Both the position numbers and the translations under genes were made by a program. Shown one piece after another: positions 1 through 7,842 of a stretch of 13,207 nt of DNA (its first letter is position 1; each line of letters starts with the position of its first letter). The notes under the pieces are model-generated. The model saw only the letters and a list, made by a program, of their open reading frames with translations, was not told where the DNA came from and made no database searches. Origin of the DNA: Dictyocoela muelleri (lineage: Eukaryota; Microsporidia); NCBI GenBank assembly GCA_016256075.1, contig SDVU01000460.1, positions 1-13,207 of the forward strand, in the 5' to 3' direction.

Positions 1-447
1 TGACTTTCATAAACAATTTTTAGTACTCCTACGGTTTATTGACTTAGAAAAAAGAGCTTAGAGAAATTTATAAACAATATATGTAATTTTTCGCTGATTA
101 TAAGTCTTTGAATATTTTTTATGAATTAAAATTCATTACCAAATTTAGCAATTTCAGGGCTAATTATAATAGATACTTAAATTTATAAAAATAATAAAAA
201 TTATCTCGGGATTTATAATTAGCAAAATTTTTTATAGATCTTTAGTGTTTATACTTTTTCTTAAGTTTTTGTTAGGTCTCTAAATCGTTGGGGGTACCAA
301 GTTTTTACCATATTAGTCAATATTTTTCGTTATATTACCATAATATTTTTACTTGATTATAATTTGTTTAATTTTTAGACTAAATAGCACATAAAATTTT
401 ATTTATTAATAAAAAAATTATTTATATTGTTTATTTTTTAACATTCT
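1..447. other. AT-rich spacer, no gene seen
   Basis: No coding potential is visible on either strand. The only structure noted is an 11-bp inverted repeat, GCTAATTATAA at 159-169 and its complement at 213-223. It could be a small foldback remnant but is weak in such AT-rich sequence. Confidence 0.6.
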
Positions 448-519
448 TGGTCCTTTGGTTCATTGGTACATAATTATTACTGTGGCAACACTTACCAGGG
501 TTCACTTCCCACAAGGCCA
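448..519 (+). repeat. degenerate tRNA-like segment (pol III A/B-box-like)
   Basis: The segment has an A-box-like stretch (TTTGGTTCATTGGTA at 454-468) and a good B-box-like stretch (GGGTTCACTTCCC at 498-510) at tRNA-like spacing. The two ends (TGGTCCT at 448-454, AAGGCCA at 513-519) pair in six of seven positions like an acceptor stem. The anticodon arm and the outer T stem do not fold properly, so it is not a functional tRNA by eye. A tRNA pseudogene or the head of a SINE is more likely. It does not look like the SINE family found at 4576 and 6153. Confidence 0.35.
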
Positions 520-540
520 TTTTTGTTTATTTTTTAAAAA

Positions 541-582
541 TGTCGCACACTGGGCGCATGTCGCGCGCTGGGCGCGCGACAT
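541..582. repeat. CpG-rich 18-bp direct repeat forming a perfect hairpin
   Basis: Two 18-bp units lie head to tail (541-558 and 559-576), both of the form TGTCGC..(A/G)CTGGGCGC. The second copy with the following bases forms a perfect 9-bp stem, TGTCGCGCG at 559-567 against CGCGCGACA at 573-581, with a 5-nt CTGGG loop. This island of CpGs stands out in the AT-rich surroundings. It sits 22 bp after the tRNA-like segment and may be part of the same element. Confidence 0.8.
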
Positions 583-1100
583 ATTAGACCAGTTATAATG
601 AGATGCCAACGTTATATCACTACCATTTATCAATTATCTTCATTCTTTGATTATATAATAAATTTTAACAACATAATTAAATTTATATTCAAGAAATCAA
701 CACTGAGTTTTTGAAAATGAATGCTGAGATTTAAAATCATCAAATCATTTTATATCCCCTTATTTAAATTTTAAATATTTAGTAATTTTTTAGAATTTGA
801 GATTATAATCACAATAGTTTTACAGAAAATTTTAAAGTTTTTAAAAATAGTTTGGTACTGTAAGTTGATAGGTCACGATTGGGTCCCGAAATATGTCGAA
901 ACTTACATATTGTTTTAAAATATCTAAAAAAGTTAAATATTTGTAATAAAGTTGAATTTCCTTCGTTAAAAATGAATTTCAAAAGTTTTTTTTAATTAAA
1001 TATAATTGTAAGTCTTTTTTTATCTTGATAATTTATTAGTAAAGTCTAACAAAATTAATTCGAAATAATAAGTTTAATAAATTTGAAATATTTAAATTTA
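583..1100. other. AT-rich spacer, no gene seen
   Basis: No reading frame, RNA gene or convincing repeat is seen. TTTGGTACTG at 851-860, followed by GGGTCCC at 881-887, faintly resembles the ends of the foldback family at 5036-5846 and could be an eroded solo end. Confidence 0.5.
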
Positions 1101-1213
1101 AGGCCGAGTCTACACTCGACACACCTCTCAAGATTTCATGTCATCCTTGCGCAGGGGCCATGCTAATCTTCTCTGTGTTGTTCCAAATCAATAGCGTGGA
1201 AGTCCACGAAGGG
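1101..1213 (-). ncRNA. U6 spliceosomal snRNA, unusual 3' end
   Basis: The minus strand carries the U6 core. There is a 5' CCCTTCGTGG with a 5-bp stem-loop (CGTGG at 1208-1204, CCACG at 1199-1195). The invariant ACAGAGA box that pairs with the 5' splice site is at 1176-1170, followed by the catalytic AGC triad at 1164-1162. Next comes the internal stem-loop region CCCCTGCGCAAGGATGACA (ending near 1139). U6 forms the catalytic centre of the spliceosome with U2, so this implies introns in this genome. The core is near-identical to animal and plant U6, while the 5' CCCTTCGTGGAC resembles yeast U6. After GATGACA the sequence departs from the usual helix II region and ends in a 6-bp hairpin (GTCGAG and CTCGGC, about 1121-1104) with no following T run. 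The 3' boundary is therefore approximate. It could be a working gene with a lineage-specific tail or a chimeric U6 pseudogene. Confidence 0.88.
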
Positions 1214-1227
1214 TATCATGAAAAAAA

Positions 1228-1233
1228 TTTATA
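1228..1233 (-). promoter_or_regulatory. TATA box of the U6 gene
   Basis: TATAAA reads on the minus strand at 1233-1228, within TTTTATAAATT, about 20-25 bp upstream of the U6 5' end. A TATA element near this distance is normal for pol III U6 promoters. It favours a promoter-bearing gene over a processed copy, although in AT-rich DNA such a match can arise by chance. No clear proximal sequence element was identified further upstream. Confidence 0.5.
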
Positions 1234-1539
1234 AAAGTTTTTTTTGATTTAAAATGAAAAATTTTAATCTTTATTTTGATCAAAAATATTTTTTTTTCAT
1301 GAAAAAATAGATTTTAACTATCAAATAATTTGAATCTATATACAAAATAATGATTTTAACTCATAGAGAGATAATAGTATTGGTATCATTTATAATCATA
1401 CCTATTTGCTATTAATTTCACATTTCATTACTATCAAATCTATTTGATCAACCATTATAAACAAGAAAACATATGAATATGTCATGTTTCACATATTTTG
1501 GCTGGCCGAAGTTAATGAAATTAGTAAATATGTTACATG
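1234..1539. other. AT-rich spacer upstream of U6
   Basis: No gene is seen. This stretch would hold any proximal or distal U6 promoter elements, but none can be recognised without knowing the species. Confidence 0.5.
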
Positions 1540-1662
1540 AATGGTTCTAATTGAATTCATTCTCACGACTAAACAATCCTTCTCTTTACTCAACCTCCAA
1601 TGAAAAAAACACCACTGGCTTTTTTTCATTTTTTTCAGTGTTTTGAAAAAACGCCGAAAAAA
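1540..1662. repeat. dispersed repeat, copy 1
   Basis: 1540-1590 (AATGGTTCTAATTGAATT onward) matches 4218-4268 in the same orientation, including a shared ATTCTCA(C/T)GACTAA core. The adjoining 1600-1662 matches 4119-4165 in the opposite orientation, sharing ATGAAAAAAACACC against GGTGTTTTTTTCAT. The mixture suggests pieces of a short element with a palindromic part. Confidence 0.5.
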
Positions 1663-1762
1663 ATGTTTATATATTAATTATACAAGTTGGTTGAAAAATA
1701 TTATATCAATTATTTAAACATGGTCAAAAAAGCCATGATTAAAGGTCCGCAAAGAATACTAC

Positions 1763-1770
1763 CTTATAAT
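1763..1770. repeat. target site duplication CTTATAAT (left)
   Basis: The 8-bp CTTATAAT directly precedes the left end of the hAT element and is repeated exactly at 3434-3441 directly after its right end. Eight-base duplications are the hAT hallmark. Confidence 0.92.
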
Positions 1771-1795
1771 TAGAGAACAAATTTGGACGGGTCAA
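1771..1795 (+). repeat. hAT terminal inverted repeat (left)
   Basis: It begins TAGAGA, a common hAT terminus, and pairs with 3409-3433 over about 24 bases with one gap and a few mismatches. Confidence 0.85.
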
Positions 1796-1887
1796 AAAAT
1801 ATAAAAAGACGGGTTTGGACGGATCAAAAAAATATGAAAAGACTGGTTTCCTCGGACTCGAAAATAAAAAAAGACGGTTTCCCTGTA

Positions 1888-3344
1888 TTATAAAAATTTC
1901 ATATAATGACGATTTAAAGGTTTAAAATATTTGCAATTGTATTTAAATAAATAAAATTTTTTATTAAAATATAAAAATATCGTTTTTTCCAAAGTTTCGG
2001 TTTTTAAGTTAGTTCTTCTGTCGTTGAGAATATAAGAAAGCGATGAAAAATTTCTTTCTACGCAGACAGTTGTTAATGGAGCAACTATATTTTTCAAATA
2101 ACCAATGTTTAAAGAGATCATATCGATTAGAGATAACAGATCCGGATTTTTTGAGATTAAATTTGTAATTCTTTCAGATAAACTTATGTCATGTTTGACA
2201 TCATTGCGGGTTTTATTTAATATATCTATTTGTTCATGAATTGTTAGATTTGAAGTTTTGAGTTTTTATTATTCTCTGAAGTATAATTTTATGAGAATTT
2301 ATTCGATTGAGCTCTTTTTTGAAAATGAGATTTTTAAGTATCTCACTAAAATATTTTTTTGTATTCTTGAAAATCAAATTGGATAAAAAAAATCTGCAAT
2401 TTTCGTAATATTATCAAAAATAAAAACACCAAATTCTACCCAAGACCCACATCATGTGATTATAGGAAATTTAGGCAATTTAAGCCTAGTTACTGCGTAA
2501 AAAACTCAATTGTTTTTTTTTGTTCTTCTTTATAATATGTTTAATATCTGCGAACAATCTGTCAGGTAGGCCATTTTCCTTTCTAAGAGTTTCGAAAACT
2601 AAATGTAGAATGTGAAATAAACAATTAATATGCCTTAAAGAACGTATTACATCTTTTAACTGCCTTTAAACTTTTAATTTATAAGGCGTCATGTCAGATA
2701 AAACCAATTTCATCTTTGATTTAATTATATTTCCATTAGATAAAGAAGATACTGCATTATGTACTTTTGAAAGAACGTTATCTGCGTTGGTTTTTCTGTG
2801 TTCTACTATTTTTATAAGACTCGGATTATCTTCTTTGTCTTTTGACATAAGACCGACAAGTATATTTAAAAGTATTCTCATTTGATGTCTTTAGTTTCAT
2901 CAAACATTATATAATATCTTTATTCTTAAATTTAGATAACACTTGGTTGTATTTATCGGCATACAATTTTTCTACAACTGAAGTTTGGGATTTTGTAGTT
3001 GATTTTAAACAAATCCCAGTATATTTATTCATAAATGTCCTCATTTCTTTTGTCCCCGTCTTGTGTAGAGGAATTCCTGTGCACAAAAAGTAATTTACAA
3101 AATCCTATCAAAAAATCTGTTTTTCGTTTTTTATACTAATTTCTAGCTGACTTTGTGTTATTTTTTGAATTTTCAACACGAATATGTGAGTTTGTAGATA
3201 TTGTTTCGTCAACTGCCTTCTACCTTCATTTGGCCTATACTTGTAGACTTTTACACAGTGTTTACAAAAATATGAATCTTTGCTAATAATATCTATGTAT
3301 TTTCCTTCTTTAGCAAAATAATTGAGAGCAGTGTATTTTGACAT
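1888..3344 (-). pseudogene. hAT transposase, degenerate (BED finger, RNase H-like, dimerisation domains)
   Basis: The transposase would cut and paste the surrounding element. The parts occur in the right order on the minus strand. Near 3344-3108 lies a start (MSKYTALNYFAKEGKY) with a BED-finger-like CKHC followed by a histidine. Then comes FVNYFLCTGIPLHKTGTKEM (about 3098-3040), typical of the segment before the RNase H fold. FDETKDIK near 2905-2882 carries the first catalytic aspartate, and MKLVLSDMTPYKLKV (to 2666) the second. PKFPIITTCGSWVEF (about 2480-2430) matches the family's tRWGtW block. VCVERNFSSLSYILNDRRTNL (about 2064-2000) is the C-terminal dimerisation motif. Pieces fall in different frames with several stops, including two adjacent ones just after 3108, so no full protein can be made. 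The motif wording resembles the CGGBP1-like/BED hAT group; that assignment is from memory of the family. Confidence 0.88.
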
Positions 3345-3408
3345 TTTTTTACTAATTTAGGGGTGGTGAGAAAAAAAATCAAAAAGACGGGTTTTTCAGA
3401 AAGAACGT

Positions 3409-3433
3409 GAACCTGTCTAAATTTTGGTCTCTA
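3409..3433 (-). repeat. hAT terminal inverted repeat (right)
   Basis: Read inward on the minus strand it starts TAGAGACCAAAATTTAGAC and matches the left end at 1771. Confidence 0.85.
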
Positions 3434-3441
3434 CTTATAAT
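3434..3441. repeat. target site duplication CTTATAAT (right)
   Basis: Exact copy of 1763-1770, immediately outside the right terminal repeat. Confidence 0.92.
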
Positions 3442-3692
3442 ACTAACACCTACGAAGATACCATCGATGGTTAAATAGCAAATGTTTCGAAAAATGCGGC
3501 CGATATATTTTATCATTGAAATGCTAAAAAACTAATTAAATAAAAATAAAAATAAATTTTTAAAAAGTGGAAAAAATATTGAATCTAAATATAATCGATT
3601 AAGAATCGTGATCAAAAAAAATTAATTTTATTAGGGCATAGATTTTTAGGTCATTTTTAAATATTCTGAAATTTACAATTCATAAAAATTTA

Positions 3693-3846
3693 GGATCAGT
3701 CCCATTATTTTTTCCCATGGGGGAAAAAGGGACTGATCTAAAATTTATTATTATTTTTATTCTTATTTTAATTTAAAAGTTATTTCTATTACAACCTGTA
3801 GGGGGAATGGGACTGATCGCCTCGGAGGGAATAATGGGACTGATCC
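3693..3846. mobile_element. MITE A: short GGATCAGTCCC-ended foldback element
   Basis: A 154-bp element with 17-bp perfect terminal inverted repeats, GGATCAGTCCCATTATT at 3693-3709 and its complement at 3830-3846. It is flanked by AAAATTTA (3685-3692) and AAAATTTT (3847-3854), a likely 8-bp target duplication with one change. GATCAGTCCC or its complement occurs four times (3694-3703, 3729-3738, 3809-3818, 3836-3845). The left 60 bp alone form a hairpin around CCCATGGG. It has no coding capacity. The 8-bp duplication suggests mobilisation by a hAT-like (or other 8-bp-duplicating) transposase. Confidence 0.78.
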
Positions 3847-3961
3847 AAAATTTTTATTGAAAGCGGCCTATTTTTAATAGTTTTTATTTTTTTTTAAAAT
3901 TTTCGCATTTTTTCTCAAAAATGGTTAAATAAAAATCAAAAAACACCCCTATTTATTTTTT

Positions 3962-4087
3962 GGATCTTGACCGTTTTTTTCCCCATTATAATTTGAGGCT
4001 GTTTTTTCCATTTTTATATTAAAATAAATTGTAAATTTTTTTATTTACCGTTTTTTCCCCCATGTGGGGTAAAAACGGTCAAGATCC
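3962..4087. mobile_element. MITE B: short GGATCTTGACCG-ended element
   Basis: A 126-bp element with terminal inverted repeats of about 22 bp: GGATCTTGACCGTTTTT inward from 3962 and the same read inward on the minus strand from 4087. Perfect TATTTTTT duplications sit at 3954-3961 and 4088-4095. An internal TACCGTTTTTTCCCCC (4047-4062) makes a nested hairpin with the right end around CATG. It shares the GGATC terminus, nested hairpin design and 8-bp duplication size with MITE A, 115 bp away. It has no coding capacity. Confidence 0.8.
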
Positions 4088-4118
4088 TATTTTTTATATT
4101 TTTTTATAATTATTTAAT

Positions 4119-4268
4119 GGCGCTGTTTTTTTATTTTTTAAATTTTTAAAAAAGCGGTGTTTTTTTCATAAAACGCTAAAAAAAGCGCCTGTGGTGTTTT
4201 TTACAATGCCTTTTCATTAATGGTTCGTATTGAATTTATTCTCATGACTAATCATTACTCTTTTTTCC
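4119..4268. repeat. dispersed repeat, copy 2, with small inverted repeat
   Basis: GGCGCT (4119-4124) followed by a T run pairs with an A run and AGCGCC (4184-4189), bounding a 71-bp foldback. 4119-4165 matches 1600-1662 in inverse orientation, and 4218-4268 matches 1540-1590 directly. Probably fragments of one small non-coding element. Confidence 0.5.
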
Positions 4269-4575
4269 CAAATAATGTATTTTCTTCTATACTTATTTTT
4301 TATTAATTAAAATTAAGGAATTTTAATTGAATGAAAAAAAAAATTTGGTATTATATTTTTGACAAAATTATAGTTTTTATGTTACACGACAGACTAACAT
4401 AAAGTGTGTTTATCTAATTTTTATGGTAACGTATAAACATAGATTTGTGTATAGTTCACTATTATTCACTATGATTAAATTACTTTAACTGTATCATAAT
4501 GTATTAATGTTATATATAAATCGATTATAACTAAATTTATAAAAATATTGTTTTTATACTCCAAATCGGTTTAAA

Positions 4576-5023
4576 ATTTTTAATATTACATCTTGATAAT
4601 ATCTAAAATTACAACCTGGTGAGTTATTTTAAACTTTGTTTGTTAGACCTTTGATTCTTTTTGTTGAATTTAACGTCACTCCTAAGATACCTAGCTGTAT
4701 ACACGATTTTCGTTTTATCATTGACTCAAATATATACGAGATTATAGACATTTCATGATTTTTTTCAATTTCATTGCTTATTTTGTTAATATGCTTCTAT
4801 ACACTCATATCCACATTTATTAAAGTCTTTTATGCTTCACTATAAAAGATTTAACTAAATCATAAGTAGCTATACTACAATAGAAAAATCGTATATCACT
4901 ACTATAGTAATTTTTGTTAAATGTAAATCACAAATAGTTATTAAAGTGACGCCGATGAAATTCGAATAAGGATAGATATTTAAACTTTAAAATAAAGCAT
5001 ATTGACCGCTAAGCTATCTGACC
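4576..5023 (-). mobile_element. tRNA-derived SINE, copy 1 (diverged)
   Basis: Read on the minus strand, the element starts at 5023 with a tRNA-like head: an A-box-like ATAGCTTAGCGGTCAA, a B-box-like TATTCGAATTTCATC about 40 bases later, then GGCGTCACTTTAATAA. The rest matches the plus-strand copy at 6153-6620 block by block in the same order. TATAGTAGTGATATAC (4906-4891) matches 6278-6293 with one change. The 33 bp at 4727-4695 match 6455-6487 with three changes. ATGTAATAT (4591-4583) lies near both 3' ends. SINEs are pol III-transcribed and move using LINE enzymes. No LINE partner is visible here. Low GC suggests this is the more eroded copy. Confidence 0.85.
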
Positions 5024-5035
5024 TATTAACTTTTT

Positions 5036-5846
5036 TTTGGTACTGAGTCCCCCAAATGACCCAGAATTAGACCCAAAAAAGGTAATCAAAAAATGATAAA
5101 AAATATGTTTTTGAAATGATATCGACGTGATATTAGCGTAAATGAGTCTTCAAAATTTTTTGTTCTTAAAAATGAAATATACACGACAAAAATCAGAGGA
5201 TTTTTGGAGTGTATATTTCCTTTTAAGAACAAAAAATTTTGAAGACTCATTTACGCTGATATCACCTCGATATCATTTCAAAAACATATTTTTTATCATT
5301 TTTTTGATTACCTTTTTGGAGTCTAATTCTGGGGAAATTGAGGCAAAAAAAATAGCTTTGTCAACATAACTATTTTTAATTTTTATATTCTTGTTAAAGC
5401 CTATAAAAAATATAAAAAAAATTATACTTAATGAAATTATAATATTAATATAAATAAAAGACGCTGAATATCATTTCTACAATGATATGATATCACATTG
5501 AATATTTAAGGTCTAAAAAATCTGTTAAAAATAAACTTAAAAGATGGTATTCTATTGATTTTTTTATTTACCTTAATGGACCCCAATAGGGTAATCAAAA
5601 AATGATAAAAAATTTGTTTTTGAAAAGATATTGTCGTTATAATAGCGGAAATTCAGTTTTTAATAAGAAAATATTTTTTTGTTAAAAGGTTTTTATCTAA
5701 AATAGAAATATCAAAAAGTTTTTTTTCCCTAAAGACTCGATTTCCGCTAATATCACCTCGAGATCAATCAAAAACATTTTTTTTATCATTTTTTGATTGT
5801 CTTTTTGGGGTCTAATTATGGGTCATTTTGTGAACTCAGTACCAAA
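5036..5846. mobile_element. composite foldback (hairpin) element
   Basis: The outer ends are inverted copies: TTTGGTACTGAGT leads inward from 5036 and again, on the minus strand, from 5846. Each is followed by AAATGACCCA(G/T)AATTAGACCC with small differences. The first half is itself a hairpin whose arms (5058-5184 and 5209-5334) are nearly identical around a 24-base loop. The second half (about 5578-5846) is a diverged hairpin of the same family whose left tip is missing. Two adjacent family members, or one element of about 810 bp with four arms, both fit. No transposase is encoded and no clear target duplication is seen. Short reading frames here arise from the repeat and are not genes. Confidence 0.82.
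5058..5334. repeat. near-perfect long hairpin
   Basis: Arms of about 127 bp, 5058-5184 and 5209-5334, are complementary with only a handful of mismatches and 1-base gaps. The loop is 5185-5208. RNA read through this region would form a long double-stranded stem. The high arm identity suggests recent formation or correction between arms. Confidence 0.88.
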
Positions 5847-5921
5847 TTTTTAATAGATAGAAAAAATAATAGTATATTGAAAAATATAAAAAATAAAAAA
5901 AATAATCGTACCACAAATATA

Positions 5922-5960
5922 TGGTTGTTCAACGGGTTAGTCTATCCCAAATGTCAGATC
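5922..5960. repeat. short dispersed repeat (CAACGGGTTAG type), copy 1
   Basis: GGTTGTTCAACGGGTTAG with the following CCC/AGAT stretch resembles 13052-13088. It is similar to a tRNA A-box region (compare the usual AACGGTTAG) and may be the head of another pol III-derived repeat. No convincing B box follows. Confidence 0.4.
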
Positions 5961-6152
5961 GAGAGAAAAAAACGACAATACAAAAATAATAGTGAAATTT
6001 TACGATAATTCATTTTTAGTCTTTTTTTATATACTCATTTTTAATGTACAAATTAGTAATAAAAAAAAGAATCAAAGATTATTAAATCCCGCTGAATTTC
6101 GCTAATATTTTTGGATGGTCGTTTTTTTTATTTTCTAGATATGACTTTATGA

Positions 6153-6620
6153 GGAAATATAGATCAGTGATTAGCACTCTTAAATGTAAATTTTAAGTAT
6201 CGTGGATCGACTCCCGACGACGTCACTCTTTAATAAATAATAAGGGAATGACATCAAGCGGTCAGAAACTATAGAAATATAGTAGTAATATACAGCTGTT
6301 CTATTATGGTATAGATGATAAAGACCTGGTCTAATATTAAAATGAAGCAGAAGGAACTCTCTTAGGTGTGGGAATGAGTGCGGCGACGGATCTCGGCAAA
6401 AAGTAGTGAAAAATAAAAATTTTTCAAAAAGCCACTAATTACCTGTATCCTGCTGAGTCATTGATAAAACGAAGATCGCGTATACAGATTGGCTTCAGGT
6501 AAGCTTAGGAAGTGACGTATTATCGGAACACCAAGAATCAAAAGTCGCAGATCTTAGGTATGAGACAGTTCGCCCGGTTGCTTGCTAGCTATGGATGTTG
6601 TCATCATGTAATATATATAA
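6153..6620 (+). mobile_element. tRNA-derived SINE, copy 2 (better preserved)
   Basis: The tRNA-like head has an A-box-like TAGATCAGTGATTAGCAC (6160-6177) and a B-box-like GGATCGACTCCC (6203-6214), then GACGACGTCACTCTTTAATAA. A body of about 370 bp follows, clearly richer in GC than its surroundings. The 3' end reads TTGTCATCATGTAATAT then an AT-rich tail (6599-6622). The whole order is shared with the minus-strand copy at 4576-5023, including GATAAAACGAAGATCGCG (about 6463-6480). No open frame is present. I recognise no named SINE central domain in the body. Target duplications are not clear, so both ends are approximate. It could be cited as a tRNA pseudogene plus unrelated DNA, but the second copy rules that out. 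Confidence 0.87.
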
Positions 6621-6752
6621 TGAATTTATATTTTTTTTGAAAATACCAATATTGATCCTTAGGGGCTATAGTATTACTAATATTATTAATCATTTAAATA
6701 TAAAGACTTAATTTCAATACCCGAGAGGGTTTTACAAAAAAATTATTATGGT

Positions 6753-6853
6753 CTCGCTATTGGCGCACAAGTATTTTTATCATTTGTTAGTAAATAAGCG
6801 TATACCTATTGGCACAATATACCTGTTTGCACAATATATCTATTGGCGCACCA
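6753..6853. repeat. 17-bp CTATTGGC(G/A)CA repeats
   Basis: Three contiguous 17-bp units lie at 6803-6819, 6820-6836 and 6837-6853 (type TACCTATTGGCACAATA). A fourth unit, TCGCTATTGGCGCACAA, stands alone 33 bp upstream at 6753-6769. The conserved core is TTGGC(G/A)CA. Role unknown; a decayed minisatellite or clustered protein-binding sites are both possible. Confidence 0.7.
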
Positions 6854-6869
6854 CATTTATTAAATTGAC

Positions 6870-7842
6870 CACAAACAATTCAAAACCCGATTTTTAAATT
6901 TCCTATTAAAGAGTTAAGCGCTGAAGTAATGTAATTTTTTGATTAATTAGAATTTTCATGATTTGATATGTATAAAAATCGTAATTAATAGCAAGTTGAA
7001 AAAATAATATCAATTATGAATATCATAAAATTTATATAACAAACAACATTTTTTATAGTTAGCATTATTTAAAAACAAAATTCCGTTAGTAATATTGTTT
7101 TTACTTATTAGAAAGCTTTAGATAACAAATTTTTAGATATTTTCTCTCAGTTAATGAAATTAAAATAATGATTTTTAATAACTTTTAAATGTGTTGTCTA
7201 TTTTTCTTTGTATTAAAATTTATGTTTTTGACTTATTTGAAGATTTGAGCAGAATAGATTTAAAAATTTACAAAATTGGGGTTTATTTATTTTTTTATTA
7301 ATAAAGATCATAAAAATTGTTTCATTTAAGTTGTAATTTTATGCATTTTCGGTATTGTTAGATTTTAGAAAATTGCTCAAATTTTTTAAAGAGTTAAGAA
7401 AAAAATCAAAACATGCTAAAATAGAATCAATGAATTGATAATTATAGAATTTAAATTAAAAAATACATTTCATTTTTTTATTCACATTATTGATTTTTAA
7501 AAATTCGAAATTTAATATAGGCCCAAACTAATTTATATCAGAATTTCTTAAGATGCGTATTTTTCAACTTTTATAGAATTATTTTAAGATACCAATTTTT
7601 TTTCAAGGCTTTATTTAAAACATTTGAGTTTATAAATATCTTATAGAGCTTCAACTGGTTTTCAACATCTTTTGATTTTTCAACTCTTTAAGATAGATTT
7701 TTAAAGAAAATTCGTTATTACTATTTAATCAATAATTTCTTGGAATTATATTTACCACTCTAAAGTATCGTGAGAAAAAAATTATATCATGCACATCAAA
7801 GTGATATTTTACTTCCTTAGAGTTGAATATTTGTGGAGATAT
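6870..7842. other. AT-rich spacer downstream of the repeat-protein gene
   Basis: No gene is seen on either strand. A diffuse inverted repeat around TTAAAGAGTT (near 7387-7420 and, inverted, near 7660-7702) may be a worn foldback element. AATTAAAGAGTT-like sequence recurs near 6905. No convincing poly(A) signal was found just past the gene end at 7843. Confidence 0.5.

Larger units (their letters stand above)
1771..3433 (-). mobile_element. hAT DNA transposon, full-length ends, decayed gene
   Basis: The element is 1,663 bp and bounded by perfect 8-bp CTTATAAT duplications. Its terminal inverted repeats start TAGAGAACAAATTTGGAC (1771 inward) and, on the other strand, TAGAGACCAAAATTTAGAC (3433 inward), about 20 of 24 bases alike. 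Subterminal repeats containing AAAAAGACGGGTTT occur at 1803-1816 and 3381-3394, with a shorter variant at 1867-1880; such repeats bind transposase in many hATs. The minus strand between them encodes a decayed transposase. The intact target duplication argues against great age, while the many coding lesions show the copy is not autonomous. Both ends look usable by a transposase supplied elsewhere. Confidence 0.93.

Noticed and set aside
448-519. Functional tRNA gene
   Set aside because: The B box and acceptor-like ends are good, but the anticodon arm and outer T stem do not pair.
2691-2885. 64-residue plus-strand frame
   Set aside because: It is antisense to the transposase block carrying the SDMTPY motif.
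5142-5369. Small protein gene on the plus strand
   Set aside because: It lies wholly within the foldback hairpin; its sequence is a by-product of the inverted repeat.
5793-6008. 71-residue plus-strand frame
   Set aside because: It crosses from the foldback end into AT-rich DNA and the CAACGGGTTAG repeat, with Lys/Asn-rich low-complexity content; no sign of selection for coding.
6753-6853. CRISPR array
   Set aside because: The units are contiguous with no unique spacers of regular length, and the context is eukaryotic.
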